Below, piece after piece: positions 1-12,809 of a stretch of 64,000 bases of DNA (the first letter of the stretch is position 1; every line of letters begins with the position of its first letter). The position numbers and the translations under genes were made by a program. The notes under the pieces are model-generated. The model saw only the letters and a list, made by a program, of their open reading frames with translations, was not told the DNA's origin and searched no databases. The DNA is taken from NCBI RefSeq assembly GCF_020536995.1, contig NC_068362.1, forward strand, positions 102,432,376 to 102,496,375, written 5' to 3'. The DNA is from Dreissena polymorpha (lineage: Eukaryota; Mollusca; Bivalvia; Myida; Dreissenidae).

Positions 1-3000
1 ACCCTAGCGGATCAACTACTGAGGCTACGTCTTTCGTGATTGCTCATTTGCTTATCAAACTGTTCATTAGAGACGGTTCTTTCAATAATAATGTGTCTTG
101 ATTCGTGTTCCAGTAATGACCCAGTACTTTAATTGTAGTCATCGGCGATTTGTAATCACTTCGAATTATGTTATTCACAAAGACTGAATTTGTTGACAAC
201 TCCCTATGGTTCATGCCTGCTTCTTTAAACATGACCTTTGCCTTGGCGTACATGTTAACAGCTTCGTCGTCTGCGTCTGCGCCAGTGATTAGGTTTTAAA
301 CATATATGTTGTTCTTAAGTTTGTCTGAAAGATTTGTATTATATTTTTCCAAGTGGTGATAAATTGTTGCACCAAGGATAAAAGGACTAGATATTACGCC
401 AAAAGGTACGCGACAAAATCAGATCAGTACTCTTGTTTGTTGTCATCGTTTGTGTTATTGTTTTCATAATATTTCAGCCATATAAATCGAGTTACATCTC
501 TTTGATCCCTTTGTTTTCCTTATTGATGAAAGGCTTTTTCTATGTCAGCAACCACCCATACGTTATCAGAACGAAATCGCAGTAAAATACCACAAAAGAT
601 CATGTAATAGCACAGGTCCTCTTAGTAGGCATTCATTCAAACTTTTCCACTGTCTGTTTGTTTTAGAAGAAGCATCGTACACGAGGCGGATTTTTGTTGT
701 TGGTTTCTAAGGTGTGACCCTAGCGTGGTGTGGCATATAGTGTGTTACACCGTCTGTTACATTCTTATCTACTTTCTCAATGACCCCCTCTGTTATTGTT
801 CTTTGATGACAGTCGTGTTGTCTAAGTTATTCAGGCTTATCACGCAACCTTCCGACTGTTGACCTTAACCTGCCTAGTGCGAGGCCACGGTTTAATGGCA
901 ATTCAGCTGTATCATTTTTCCAGGGCCAAGCTGCTTGATAACGATCATTTTCAAACTTCAATATTACTTTGAATTTTTGCATTGCTACTTCGTCATAATT
1001 TCTTGTCGGATCATCTATTATTCCATGAGATTCTATTGTCCAAAAATATTTAATGTCTGGCGGTTTTCGGTATCAAGTGTCGTAAATGTACCCGACTGTT
1101 ACCCGTACGAAAGTATAAGCATACCGGCGGATTCCAGCGTTAAGTCACTATCACATTTTCTTCCATCTAGAAGCCATCCAAGTTTCGAATTCAATAAGTA
1201 TAACCCAGGTTGTAATTCTATTCTTTGCGACAACACACTGTCAAGATAGAAGTCATTTCCAACAAAAATATCCATAGTCACGTTCTCATTCTGAGTTGGT
1301 ATTTTGTCCGCTAGATCCACGTTGTTCAACGTTTGTTGTAATTCTGGGCACTCACTGAAATTCAATCGTTTGCGTTCAACACAGCCTATTATTTCTGGTA
1401 CAATATTCGCACTTACCGTCATATATTCTCCGTTCTTCAGCTTCAAGTTGAGTTTTCATCACTTTTGGTGTTATACTGCCAAAGGAAACTAGTTTTATTT
1501 CTTGCTGTTTAGGTAATTCTTATTTCTCCGACAAGCGCGTCGTTATGTAAGTTCTTTGTGATCTTGAGTCTAACAGCAGGCGTAAATTCAAACTGCTTTT
1601 ATTGGCAGGCGAACTAACCTCCGCTGTCAACAGCCGTCTGCATGAAAACTATTTCTCATGTCGATACTAGAACATTTTGAGAAATACTTTCTTCGCCAAG
1701 TAAACTGGATTCTGTTTCATTCGTGACATTTGCACATTCATTAACCAAGATTGTATTTGTAGCAAACCTTTCGGGCATAAACTACGGTGATGAGCGTCTT
1801 TTTTGCCACAATTCACGCATAGTTTGCTCGTTCTTCTTTCCTCATATTTGTGTCCTTGCTTTAACCATTTATGACAAGACCCTTGCAATATCATTTTTCA
1901 ATCGTCAATGGTCTAGCACTCTTTACACGCGTCACTCTAATGACTTTTTTCACAGTATCGGCATTTTTTATAAATAATTCTTATTTTCCGGCGGGTCCAG
2001 TCAATAATGTCTCCGCCGATGTACGCCGTTGAAATGGAGTCTCTTTATTAGCTCCTTTCGAGACGAGTTTTGACGCTTGACTTTCATAGGTGACCCGTTT
2101 TGCGATCCCCTGCTTTGTTTCGTCTTTGGTTGAAATATCGTTTTGCTCCGAACGCTCACCTGCGACAATAAATGTCCGTAAGTTGCAAAGGAGATCTTTT
2201 AGGGTCCACTTTGTTCGAGCCTCAAGGACTTCTCTCAGAAAATTCCTCTTGATCATTGGCACAAATAAATTCTGATCGGTATTCTCTCCCATTACATCAA
2301 GGCAGCGAAGATGCCGATCATACCGATCCAAACACTGTCGCAAACTATGTATGTTATTTTGGGGTTGTGCAATTTTCATCATTTTCGAATAAAGAATGTA
2401 AATAATGTCCTGTTTCTTTCCGAAGCGCTCCTTCAGTATGTCGGCAGCTATTTGATAGTTAACATTACACAACAAAAGTCCTGAAATTGTCCTTTTTGCC
2501 CTTTTTGCTCTTTTTGCTTCTCCGCGGAGCTTGCTTTGGAGATAACTAAATTTTTCTATATCGCACAGATGTGCAATTTTATGGATAGTGCATTCGAAAC
2601 TATCCCAAAACTCCGGCCAGTTAGCTTTGTCGCCGAAGAATGATTTCAGTTCAAGTTTCGGTAATTTAACTGACGTCGAACGTGGTTCGATAGGAACGTC
2701 AGCTACTTTTGTTGCTGTGCACTTTGCCGTTCGGTGAACTCTCGTTGACCGAGACTCTGCTCCAAAATGAAGGTCTTCAGCTCCTCTTGTGCAGGAAGTA
2801 CCTTTTCTTCAGTATCTTTTTTACTTGCTAATTGAGAAACTATGTTCGTATGTAACTGTTCCAGCAAACTAACGTATCTAGTAGCTCTCTCACATAAAGA
2901 CATATCATCGTCCATGACTTTGTCAATTTCTTTTTCATCGTCCTCACTGTCACTTAATGCAGAACCGTACTTTTTACACTGTATTTCAACATTATCACTA

Positions 3001-3165
3001 TATTTTTTAACATCTGAACACACGTGTTTACTTCATATTTTATTTTGATTATATCCACACTTGTTAAGTCTTGTTTCAGAATATCATTGGCAAAATTTAT
3101 TTCTTTTTCAACGCTGTTTATGTACCTTGTACTGACTGCTTTAACGAACCTCAAAGCCGTCATTT
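1..3165 (-). mobile_element. BEL/Pao-type retrotransposon fossil (gag and 5' part of pol)
   Basis: Fossil LTR-class element running right to left and continuing past the left edge. Near 3160-1980 there is a gag-like region: an acidic, coiled-coil-like N-terminal part, then a DUF1759-like segment. A CCHC-type zinc knuckle (CVNCGKKDAHHRSLCPK) lies near 1800. Between about 1450 and 1100 the translation resembles the DUF1758 aspartyl-protease region of BEL elements (FVGNDF, GWLLDGR). Near 1050-900 are the family motifs FWTIESHGI and AAWPWK. Towards the left edge is reverse-transcriptase sequence (LLRFRSDN, VVADIEKAF). This motif order is typical of BEL/Pao. The element is broken, with several breaks, and I could not define its LTRs. 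It looks moderately old because the motifs remain easy to read. Confidence 0.82.
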
Positions 3166-5350
3166 TGAAGTTTAAATTTCAGTTCTATTCGTTTATTAAT
3201 CTTAATTTAATTTATTTGGATGAAGTTGGTCAATGATATGTGTCCAACAAATCAATCTAATTCTGTTTAACACTTTATTTTTAATCCAAGTCAACAACTT
3301 TTTAACACAACCACGTGTATTCCAAATGTTTAGATTTCCGGTTCCAAATGTTCAGATTTCCGGTTTGCGGGACCAATCTATATGGAGGATTATTTCTATT
3401 GTGTGTGGACCGTAATTTTGATTTACCACATTGGAGTAACTTATTTATTGCCAAATAGGAAACACGTCATTTTTATGGTTCAATCAGTTTAACATTTTTA
3501 ATATTCCGTTAACCAATTAACATGATGTAAATTTAACTAAATGCAATAACTTTACTGGTCACAAGCCATCCTACGTAAGTCCTTCATATAGTTAATAGTC
3601 ACGTGGTACATGTTTCTTCGAATTAAAGTAACTCCGAAGGCTCCGACGGCTCTGGCGGCTCCGACGGCTTTGGAGGTTCCGACGGCTGTGGCGGCTCCGA
3701 CGGCTCATATTTCCCGTCGAACAGCACCGACTTATCGTCAGGATAACGTTATACACATTTATTACGGAGTCTCTTTAACATTTGGTTTACTTGCGTACTT
3801 CGCGAAACACGAAGCCCTTTTAGGTATATAGAGTTGGATTAGTGTGTGTCTGTAATACTTGTTCTTATAGCCTGTATCTTGTGATTACCTTAGATTATGA
3901 TAATACTTACCGCTTTTTTTGTCCTGGGGAAAAATGCATGTTTCAAAATTACTAAAACAAAATATGGATCACGAATTTTTAAACGACGAACACATTACAC
4001 CATCTCTTTTCAACTTATATTTTCACTCATAAATACGTGTGTCCCACAGGTGGTTAGCGTGTGGCTAAGATATTAATTAGTTAATTAATCATAACGAAAA
4101 CTCAACTTCTCCGAGAGAAAAAATTCAATATCAAATATAAAACGGGGTGCATCGCTTTAAACAGCCAGAACTTTATAAAATGTGCATCGATTTCCATGAA
4201 CTTGGTCTTAATCATTGCAGAAATACATATCCGTTCTGGAAATGTACATATCTTGAAATTTTTTTACAAATGCTGGGTCAAAGTTTACGAAATAACACGA
4301 TTGAGTGGCCGTCGTGTTGTTCCATTTAACGGATTCATATCGAAGCTTATGCTGATTAAAAAATAGTAGAGACGAAAGAACATCAAATTATTATACACTT
4401 TTCAGCCAGGGAACATGTCTGTTGTCTATGCATATTATCCATCTATGGTTCAACAGATTCGCGTTGTTTTCATACTGTAAATATTAAAAAAAAACAAATA
4501 ATAATACAAGTTTTAAGTTATAAGTGTTTTGGCAACTGAAACGAATAAGAAAACATTGGATTATAATGCTTAAAAGATATTATGTCGTGCAACTGCACTG
4601 AAAACAATGTATGACGAATATTTAGAACAGAATCGTTTATTCAGACTTAAGCATGTCAAGCTCATCGTCATTTACAATCGTATACAATAACAGCATGAAG
4701 TAAATACAAAAAAAATATAATCATTTCGAAGAAAGATCAATTTACAATATAAGGAGTAAACATGTTATCGTGTTCTCGTGAGAATGCTAAAACATAATTT
4801 CCAACGTAGTCTAATAATTGCAGCACTCATTATATTATTCTGCAACAAGTTTCACTAGTGACTAGAATTTTTATTTCAAACTTCATATGGAAGATATTAC
4901 TCATTTTTTATGCATTCAAACCTTTAAGTCTTTTTAACAAAGCAAAAAACATTAATATGAAGTTATATGATGGGCATATATAACCGCATAAATCAAAATT
5001 TATATTTGAATGTTATTTTCATTCGTAGTCAAATGAAATGTATAAATATGGGATAGGAATGCTGATAACTTTAAAGCTGTTTGTTATGAAAATAATACCT
5101 CAAAATGTGTTACACCTACTTGTAGTTAAGTATTGTATTAGTGTTAATATTAGTACTTTCCCATTTGTTGACCACCTATACGAAAATCGAAACTATAGTA
5201 GGTCTATAGGGATATGGTTCCTTAGTGAATATTAAAATCGTATCATTTAGAGAGGCAATCTATAAGTTCTAAAAGTAAAATTTCCATGTATATACACTAG
5301 TTAATTTAAATTGTATCATACCCCAGCGTCGACCAATTATGCGGAAAAAA
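3166..5350. other. AT-rich intergenic sequence without recognised genes
   Basis: I see no coding signal with family resemblance. Possible upstream (LTR or leader) sequence of the neighbouring retroelement could lie at 3166-4000, but no terminal repeats were recognised. A short direct duplication (motif CCAAATGTT-AGATTTCCGG) sits near 3328-3365. A run of imperfect GCTCCGACGGCT-like units at about 3640-3705 produces a low-complexity proline/threonine/alanine reading frame that I do not believe is a gene. Confidence 0.5.
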
Positions 5351-5361
5351 AAAGATGATCC

Positions 5362-5680
5362 AGGGGTATGTATGCGACAAGAGTACTTTCGTAACAGTTA
5401 CACAATACATTGAATATTTGTTAAACAGATAAAAATACAAACAGCACAAAACATACACAAACATGATATAGGGGTATGAATGCGACAAAATAACTTTCGC
5501 AACAATTATACAATACATTAAGTATTTGAAAAATAAATAAAAGGACAAACAGCACAAAACATACACAAACATGCTCTAGGGGTATGTATGCGTCAAAATT
5601 ACTTTCATAATTGTACAATAATTAAATATTTGAAAAGCAAATAAAAAGACAAACAGCAAAAAACATACATAAACATGAAT
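5362..5680. repeat. Three tandem copies of a 108-bp unit
   Basis: Copies begin at AGGGGTATG at 5362, 5470 and 5578, an exact 108-bp spacing; the third copy fades near 5680. Each copy contains GGGGTATG, a CGACAA/CGTCAA segment and an AAACAGCA-AAACATACA segment. The repeated hydrophobic reading frame on the minus strand (YVLCCLxFYLF) comes from the repetition and is not a gene. Confidence 0.85.
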
Positions 5681-5834
5681 ATTAAACAAGACTTGGGTGA
5701 ATGAAAGCTTTAAGTGATGTATAAGACACCGATTTGATAATTTTAAACTGTAGACATTAACGTTTCGCTTAGTTGGAAAGCTTTTTGGCAGTATGTTGCT
5801 AACATTTTAAAAGTAGTTTTATTTTCGTTTTGCA

Positions 5835-6155
5835 TTAGTAGAACATATTTAAGCTTATTCCCATTCCGTTCCGACACACAGTGTTCGATTTTAATGAGAA
5901 TGATAGCGGCGCATGATTTGAAAACGGTTGAAACTCACCAACGGAAAAATTTGTAAGTACATCAAAATTACTACTATGTGTAATTAAATAGTCTACTACG
6001 CTTGTGCCGTTATGGGTCATGCATGTGAAATTAACCTCCATCGCCCTGCCACCGACCATTCACTATCAGTTGATTTGTCGCTTTACACATATCGAGTAAA
6101 CAATCACCAAAGCGATTTGAAGTAGAATCTCGAGAAGTACGAGGCATTAAAATGA
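5835..6155 (-). pseudogene. LINE fragment: C-terminal part of an APE-type endonuclease
   Basis: The minus strand reads CLLDMCKATNQLIVNGR near 6110-6060, then THNGTSVVDYLI and FSNHAPLSFSL. These match the closing motifs of an apurinic-like endonuclease of a non-LTR retrotransposon (G-x-S-x-x-DY and S-[DN]-HAPLSF). The LINE at 32865-33203 in this window has the same motifs (THGASVIDYLL, FSDHAPLSF), so both probably belong to one family. The invariant Asp of SDH is Asn here. No other domains flank it, so this is a short dead fragment. Confidence 0.75.
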
Positions 6156-7069
6156 CAATAACATGTACACACTAAATTTGACTCAAGACATACAGAAAGT
6201 GTTTTCAATTATAAACAATAACACTGTAAACAGTGAACTTGATTTATTCAATGGATAAGACCGACAATTACAACAGTTTGGCTATATGGAAAATCACTTT
6301 GTGTTCAGGCACAATAAAATGATGTTATTAATTTAATTAGGATTAAACCAAGTCCACATGTAATTTGTGGCAATATATAGCAACACATGCTAATTTGCAT
6401 ATAATGCTTTTAATTAAAATACAACCCCTGATACAAGATTGTATTTGCACATCGCGAAGTTAATCAGTTATTGAAAAATAAAAATGGCGGAGTAAGCGTG
6501 TTTTTATTCAGATGTCCTTTCTGTTTACTACTTATTCTCATTTTACTATAGAGATGTTGGTAATAAGCAAACGTGGTGGTGTCCTGACTTGACAGTATGC
6601 AAGTGCGTATGTAATAACTTACCAGTTAATTACCAAATGGCATTATGAAAGTGAATTTGTGTCAGCACTTGCTTGCGTTTTGCAAATTAATATGTATAAA
6701 CTTATATTTTAAGTACCAACGGTACATTAATTTAGCGACTGTATATCAACAATTGCATGTTGTATGCATCAACATTATGTCTTATCCGTTAGGTTATTCA
6801 AAACATTATATGTAGTGACTTTACATCTAGTTACCGCAGAATGTTATGGCAATATAAAATATTTCAGTTTTTTCTGAAAATAATAGAATTACTGCACGAG
6901 ATTTGTATTAATTATTGTTCAAGCACTTTAACTGTAAGACGTGTGAAAATGATAGCATAATAACTTTTTTCAATGTTTTGAATGGATCCTAAAAAATTCA
7001 AATTTTGATCATATTCATACAGTAAACATGGCAACGTCATTAAAGCAGATTTTCAATTTACTTATTTTT
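6156..7069. other. AT-rich intergenic sequence
   Basis: No coding resemblance, RNA gene or clear repeat was recognised in this stretch. Confidence 0.5.
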
Positions 7070-8790
7070 AGCTCACCTGAGCACAACTTGGTGAGCTTTT
7101 GTGATCGCTTTTTGTCCGTCGTCCGTCGTCCGTTGTCCGTTGTGCGTTGTGCGGCGTCAACATTTGCCTTGTTAACTCTCTAGAGGCCACATTTATTGTC
7201 CAATCTACATGAAATTTGGTCAGAAGATTAGTTTTAATGATATCTTGGATGAGTTTAAAAATGGTTACGTTTGCTTGAAAAACATGGCTGCCAATGGGCG
7301 GGGCTTTTTTTCCTTATTTGGCTATATATGGCTATAGTAAAATCTTGTTAACACCCTAGAGGCCACATTTATTGTCTGATCTTCATAAAACTTGGTCAGA
7401 AGTTTCATCCCAATAATATCTTTGACGAGTTTGAAAATGATGCCGGTTTGTTGAAAAACATGGCCGCCAGGGGGCGGGGCATTTTTCCTTATATGGCTAT
7501 AGTAAAACCTTGTTAACACTCTCGAGGCCACATTTATTTTCCGATCTTCATGAAACTTGCTAAGAAGATTTGTCCCACTGATATCTTGGATGAGTTCAAA
7601 AATGGTAACCTTTGCTTGAAAAACATGGCTGCCAAGGGGCGGGGCATTTTTCCTTATAGGGCTTTATATGGCTATAGTAAAATCTTGTTAACAATCTAGA
7701 AGCCACATTTATTGTCCAATCTTCATGAAACTTGGTCAGAATATTCATCCCAATAATATCTTGGACGAGTTCGAAAATGATGCCGGTTGGTTGAAAAACA
7801 TGGCCGCAAGGGGGCGGGGCATTTTTCCTTATATGGCTATAGTAAAACCTTGTTAACACTCTAGAGGCCACATTTATTGTCCAATCTTGATGAAATATGG
7901 TCAGAAGATTTGTCTTAATGATATCTTGGATGAGTTCGAAAATGGTTACGTTTGCTTGAAAAACATGGCCTCCAAGGGGCGAGGCATTTTTCCTTATATG
8001 GGTATATAAGGCTGTAGTAAAATCTTGTTAACACTCTAGAGGCCACATTTATAGTCCGATCTTCATGAAACTCGGTCAGAAGATTCATCCCAATAATATC
8101 TTGGACGAGTTCAAAAATGATGCCGGTTGGTTGAAAAACATGGCCACTACGGGGGAGGGGCTAGTTTCCTTATATGGCTTTAGCAAAACCTTGTTAACAC
8201 TCTAGAGGTCACATTTATTTTTCGATCATCATGAAACTTGGTCAGAAGATTTGTCCCAATGATATCTTGGATGAGTTCGAAAAAGGTTTTGGTTGCTTAA
8301 AAAACATGGCCACCAGGGGCGGGGAATTTTTCCTTATATGACTATATATGGCTATAGTAAAACCTTGTTAACACTCTAGAGGCCACCTTTATTGTCCAAT
8401 CTTCATAAACTTTGGTCAGAAGATTGGTCTCAATGATATCTTGGATGAGTTCGAAAATAATTATATTTGCTTGAAAAAAAAATGGCTTCCAAGGGGCGGG
8501 GCATTTTTCCTTATAGAGGCCACATTTACTGTCCGATCTTCATGAAACTTGGTCAGAAGATTCATCCCGATAATATCTTGGAAAAGTTAAAAAAAATGAT
8601 GCTGGTTGGTTGAAATACATGGCTGCCAGGGGGCGGGGCATTTTTCCTGATATGGCTATAGTAAAACCTTGTTAAAACTCTAAAGGCAACATTTATTTTC
8701 CGATCTTCGTGAAACTTGGTCAGAAGATTTGTCCCAATAATATCTTGTTATCTCAGGTGAGCGACTTTGGGCCTTTCAGGCCCTCTTGTT
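7070..8790 (+). mobile_element. HINE/Helentron-like non-autonomous element (family A) with tandem core
   Basis: Starts with AGCTCACCTGAG after a T run, followed by a GTCCGTCGTCCG-type simple repeat (about 7106-7145). A tandem core of about nine copies follows, each beginning near GTTAACACTCTAGAGGCCAC. Near the right end the start motif returns inverted (CTCAGGTGAGCG), followed by a hairpin GGGCCTTTCAGGCCC and the end TCTTGTT. Core starts at 7171, 7347, 7512, 7687, 7852, 8027, 8193 and 8367 give periods alternating about 176 and 165 bp, so the real unit is a dimer of about 340 bp. Sub-terminal inverted repeats, an internal minisatellite and a 3' hairpin match the plan of Helentron-associated elements (HINEs). 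The name is inference from structure; no replication-initiator/helicase gene is present. Confidence 0.7.
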
Positions 8791-8929
8791 AATAATTGTC
8801 ATTGTAAGCTAGGCCTGTGTGGAAGCTACTTGTACTTGCGCACACAATTTCCACGTAATACTTTCATTCAAGCTACACAATTATTGTATAAAAAAGATGA
8901 TCAAAAACTATTTATATATTTTTAGTAGT

Positions 8930-10400
8930 AGCGACCTTGACCCAAGAGACCCAAATTAAAACCCAAACTAGGTCTGCATGTAGAATGTATAGAACAATGC
9001 GTCCATCTTACTCAAGTATTTACATGAATACTTTGTTCCCAAAAGCAGGTCAATAATAACAAAGTTACATAATCATTCCTCAACACAAACTAGAGTAATT
9101 GAAAGGATTTTTTTTAAATTTAATAACCGTAACTTTGACCAAATCGGTTAAAATGCAATCCCTAACTCAGCTTGTAGCATATCAATACACCCAATTTTAG
9201 TCATCTTCATCCTTATTAAAATTATTGTACGCGAATTATATAATTTTTGAAAAAATGAAATTGACCTTGATATGCCTGGGCCTTAAATGCATCCATTTTA
9301 GAGTTATACATTACAATTACATATAGAAACTTACAAAACGCAAATCTTCGCTTAAATTTTCTAAGATTAATTTTGCTAAATTGCAGGTCAGACTTACGGA
9401 CATTGTTCAGTGACCTCTAATTATGATTCCGAAGACACGTGTTGTTGTTTTTTTTCAATTGAATGTCTCTTGTAATGACAGAGATATGCATTTAGTGCAA
9501 ACAAACTTTAACCTGAATTTAACCATACTCGCAAACAGTCACCTGACTTGCATAAAGTTAAAATGGGTAGGGGATATATTGCTGCTAATAGACTGGTCAC
9601 TATTATAAGTCTTTGTCAATGACTGTTACTTCAGATCCTGAACACATACTAGTGTCTAAAGTTGTATTTGTAGTAGACATAGAGATATGGAATTATCGCA
9701 CTCAAACGTTTACCCGAATTTTAAAGTACATAAAGGTGCATATTTATTCTATAACGCAGGTAAGAGTTTTAGGCGTGTGTTATTGACCTCCCATGATGTA
9801 TATGGTGGCATGAGAAGCACCTGATCAACATCTGTAGTGGAATATGTACTTGTTGCAAGTACACCTGAACACAAATAATCTTGAATGTAAACTAACACCG
9901 GACTTGTATGAGTACAAATGAGGGAGGGGCATAGCCCTGCTGAAGCTGGTCGCAGTTATAGATCGTGACCAGTGAATTATCATGAGGACCCTTAACGCAT
10001 AGCCAAGTTTTATTGCAAATCATGTGGTATATGCATGTATATGGTGCAGTTGCACACAAACATTAGCCAAAATGTTCCATGTTAAAACCGATTTATAATT
10101 TTGCTTAACTGCAGGTCAGAGTTATGGAACTTGGTCAGTCACGTAAACTAATAACCCTCAACACACGAATTAATCTAACCATGAATATATCTAGTGGAAA
10201 TAAATGTTTCCCTACGTTTACTTCAATCACAATATCACGCAGACGCCCGTTCCGACATGTGTGCTGGTGGTAAAGAACTTAACCCTCCTAGAACTTTACC
10301 CTCCTGTAACCACATGATATCACACGCTAGACATGGATTCAAACTACATGCATACAACATTTCATTTCCATACCTCCATACAAACTAAAGTTATTAAGAT
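8930..10400. repeat. Degenerate tandem repeats, about 360-370 bp period
   Basis: Related blocks recur: GCAGGTCAGACTTA near 9384, GCAGGTAAGAGTTT near 9757 and GCAGGTCAGAGTTA near 10114. Each is preceded by a GAGATATG/CACAAAC-CCGAATTTAA-like segment and followed by a GTGACCT/GTCACGT-like segment. Spacing is about 360-370 bp with heavy divergence. Phrases such as GACCTTGAC resemble cores of mollusc tandem-core repeats. This is probably an old core of such an element without recognisable ends. Confidence 0.4.
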
Positions 10401-10412
10401 GACATTTCTTTT

Positions 10413-10945
10413 TAGCTCACGTCAACATTTGGTGCTCATGGTTATTTTTGTCCTGCGCCCGACATTTTGAGTCGTGTCTATCGCACTAGACATAACATTG
10501 TGTTTATCCGATGTTGCTGAACTTGGTCAAAATGTTCATCATGACAATATGTAGATAGAGTTTGAAACTAAGCCTCATGCGTTTAGTACACTAGGTCACC
10601 AAGTCAACTCTTATAAAAACGATATTAGTCCAGAGGCAAGATTTGCAACTCAATCTTGATGAAACTTGTCTAGAATTTTAATCTGACAAAATGTCCAGAC
10701 CAATGTCAAATCTGGGCCTCGCGCGTCAAAAAGGTAGGGACCAAATCAAGTCTGAGAAAATTGTTTATAAGATTATATTGGTATATTGATTGTTATAACT
10801 CTAGAAGACAAAATTTACTCAGCCTTAAAGAAACTTGGTCAGAGTGTTTATTCGCTTAATATTTAGGCCTAGTTTGAATCTGGGTCACGGGCTTTAAAAA
10901 ACTAGGTCACCAGAAACATTTTGGGAAAAAGATAATAGCCGCACA
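10413..10945 (+). mobile_element. Degenerate relative of the family A HINE-like element
   Basis: Begins TTTTTAGCTCACG, has a short GTCCTGCGCCCG remnant, then two to three diverged core units containing GATGAAACTTG and CTAGGTCACCA-like phrases. No terminal hairpin with TCTTGTT was found at the right side, so the 3' end is missing or unrecognisable. Confidence 0.5.
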
Positions 10946-12217
10946 ATATTAAAGTACCTTACCTCTGCGACGGTTTGATGTTTTTCCACAGTCGTATTGG
11001 ACCAAGAAAACTATCAGACAATAACTTACAAGCACACACAAGGCATTGTTGCTTGTCATCTTGGTCCAAGTTTCTCGTAAAATATGCAGAGCAACACTTT
11101 AATCCGTTTCCACTCTTAACGATTTATTTCATTAGCGAGAATTGTCTCCCTTCTGTTCACGTGTATTATAACTCAGTAGACTGATGTCAATATCCGTGCA
11201 TTGAACTTGCAATATCATTTAGCACATATGTGTATGTTATTTGTGTATTAAGTGTTTTATCCTTTCGTTACACTTAGGTAATTTAAGTATTCAGCGTAAT
11301 ATCCATGTTGTGAAACTATGTGACGAAGTCAGCGTTCGATTCTCCGCCATTTTGTATCTATGGCCGTTTTTTGGCCGATTTAAGGCCGGTCTGAGGCCGT
11401 TTCTTGGCCGCGGCCAATTTTCGGCCAGTTTTCGATCACCTTTCGGCCACATTTCGGCCAAACTTCGAACGTTCTTGATTTTTCTTGTGGGGGAGAAGCA
11501 TTAACATCAGCTTGCTCCCGATAAGTGTAAATAACTAATCCATATTGTGAATTAATCCGAACAATTAGTAAAGAAAACACTTTTACGTGAACATATTTCC
11601 ATTATTGTGACTTTTTACAGAATATTTGTCAACTTATCACGGAACTTTAGAGTATTTATTCCTGACGAAGTATTTTAACTACATGTACATTTGAATACGT
11701 ACAACTGTGTAAGCTTTGTATTCGTCATCACTTGTGACGCGAATGCTGAGGCTATTCTAAACTATGTGCATTTTAACGGTGGTGGAATAAAATGAGTTAC
11801 TTGGAGACATTGTTTATTTTGATATAAACTCATTGTTGCCTAACTTTAATACGCTACCAATACCTAGAGCTAGGCCCCAACAATTACACCACATGGTGTA
11901 ATCTAATTTGTGGCACGAGCGTTCAAATGTCACAAAGACATTTTTGAACACATCTAACCACTCTACACATAAAATACATAAGTCAATCTTTATGAAAGAC
12001 GGTCGGAATCTTTATCACTACAAAATCAAATACATCTTTAAACCTGGGTCAAGTTGGATCAAAAACTAAGTTTAAACTGATTTGAACAATTTTTTTAAAC
12101 CATTTTAAACAATCATCGAATACTGCACATACATGAAATACTAAGGACACATATGACTTCTTGAATGTACTGCCTTCAATTGAAACTCTCGAGTGTGCAT
12201 TTACTGTAGAAGAAGTA
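10946..12217. other. Intergenic sequence apart from the GGCC cluster
   Basis: Apart from the GGCC cluster at 11340-11470 I see no gene or element here. Short open frames are not supported by any family resemblance. Confidence 0.4.
11340..11470. repeat. Cluster of short GGCC-centred repeats
   Basis: About ten GGCC/GGCCG words lie 8-15 bp apart (for example TTTTTTGGCCGATTTAAGGC near 11365-11385), in an AT-rich neighbourhood. The translated frame is low-complexity and is not proposed as coding. Confidence 0.6.
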
Positions 12218-12614
12218 ACAAGAGATGTGTTTGTCAGAAACACAATGCCCCCTTCTGCGCCGCGTTGATTTAAATATTTTTGGTATTATATCCCTTTAAA
12301 AAATATTACTTCCCTTGTAAAAATGATCTGTTCCTGCCAAATGATAAATAGAAATTATCTCCCTTTAAGGCTTGTTACTAACCTTGGATTTGTGTTTTTA
12401 ACCTTTGAACTTAAAAGGATGACATTGACCTTGAACTTTCACCTCTCAAAATGTGAAGCTCTTTGAGATACACATGCTGGCCAAATATCAAGTTGCTATC
12501 TTCAATATTGCAAAAGTTATGGTCAATGTTAAAGTTTTTGGACGGACGGACGGACTGACTGACAGACGGACGGACAGTTCAACTGCTATATGCCCCCTAC
12601 CGGGGACATTAAAA
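12218..12614 (-). mobile_element. HINE-like element (family B), short core
   Basis: Read on the minus strand, it starts TTTTAATGTCCCCGGTAG, has GGGGGCATATAGCAG, then a GTCCGTCCGTC-type run (plus-strand GGACGGACGGACTGACTGAC near 12540-12575). The body carries AAGGTCAATGTCATCC. It ends with GGGGGCATTGTG, a hairpin (TGTGTTT / AAACACA) and TCTCTTGTT. The same order of parts is seen in families A, C and D of this window, with little sequence identity. There is one core unit rather than a long tandem array. Confidence 0.6.
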
Positions 12615-12809
12615 CAACAATAGCTAGCATGACGCGTGATAAAAGCTGTGAGTTGCTTTGCAATGTAGCCAATTTCTGTATTGATTCATATTATTTAATC
12701 TATCTATAGCGTATGAAACATTTTAAATACATTTTCTCGAAATTGGTATTTATCTAGATTATTGGTGTAAAGGTGAAATATCACCCATTTAAAAAAAAAG
12801 GGTGACAAG

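Noticed and set aside
3610-3831. Pro/Thr/Ala-rich small protein
   Set aside because: Short low-complexity run of imperfect 9-18-bp repeats without signal peptide or splice support.
7322-7871. Repeated frames MASRVLTRFYYSHI
   Set aside because: Translation of the tandem core of a HINE-like element; units are not a multiple of three and stops vary.
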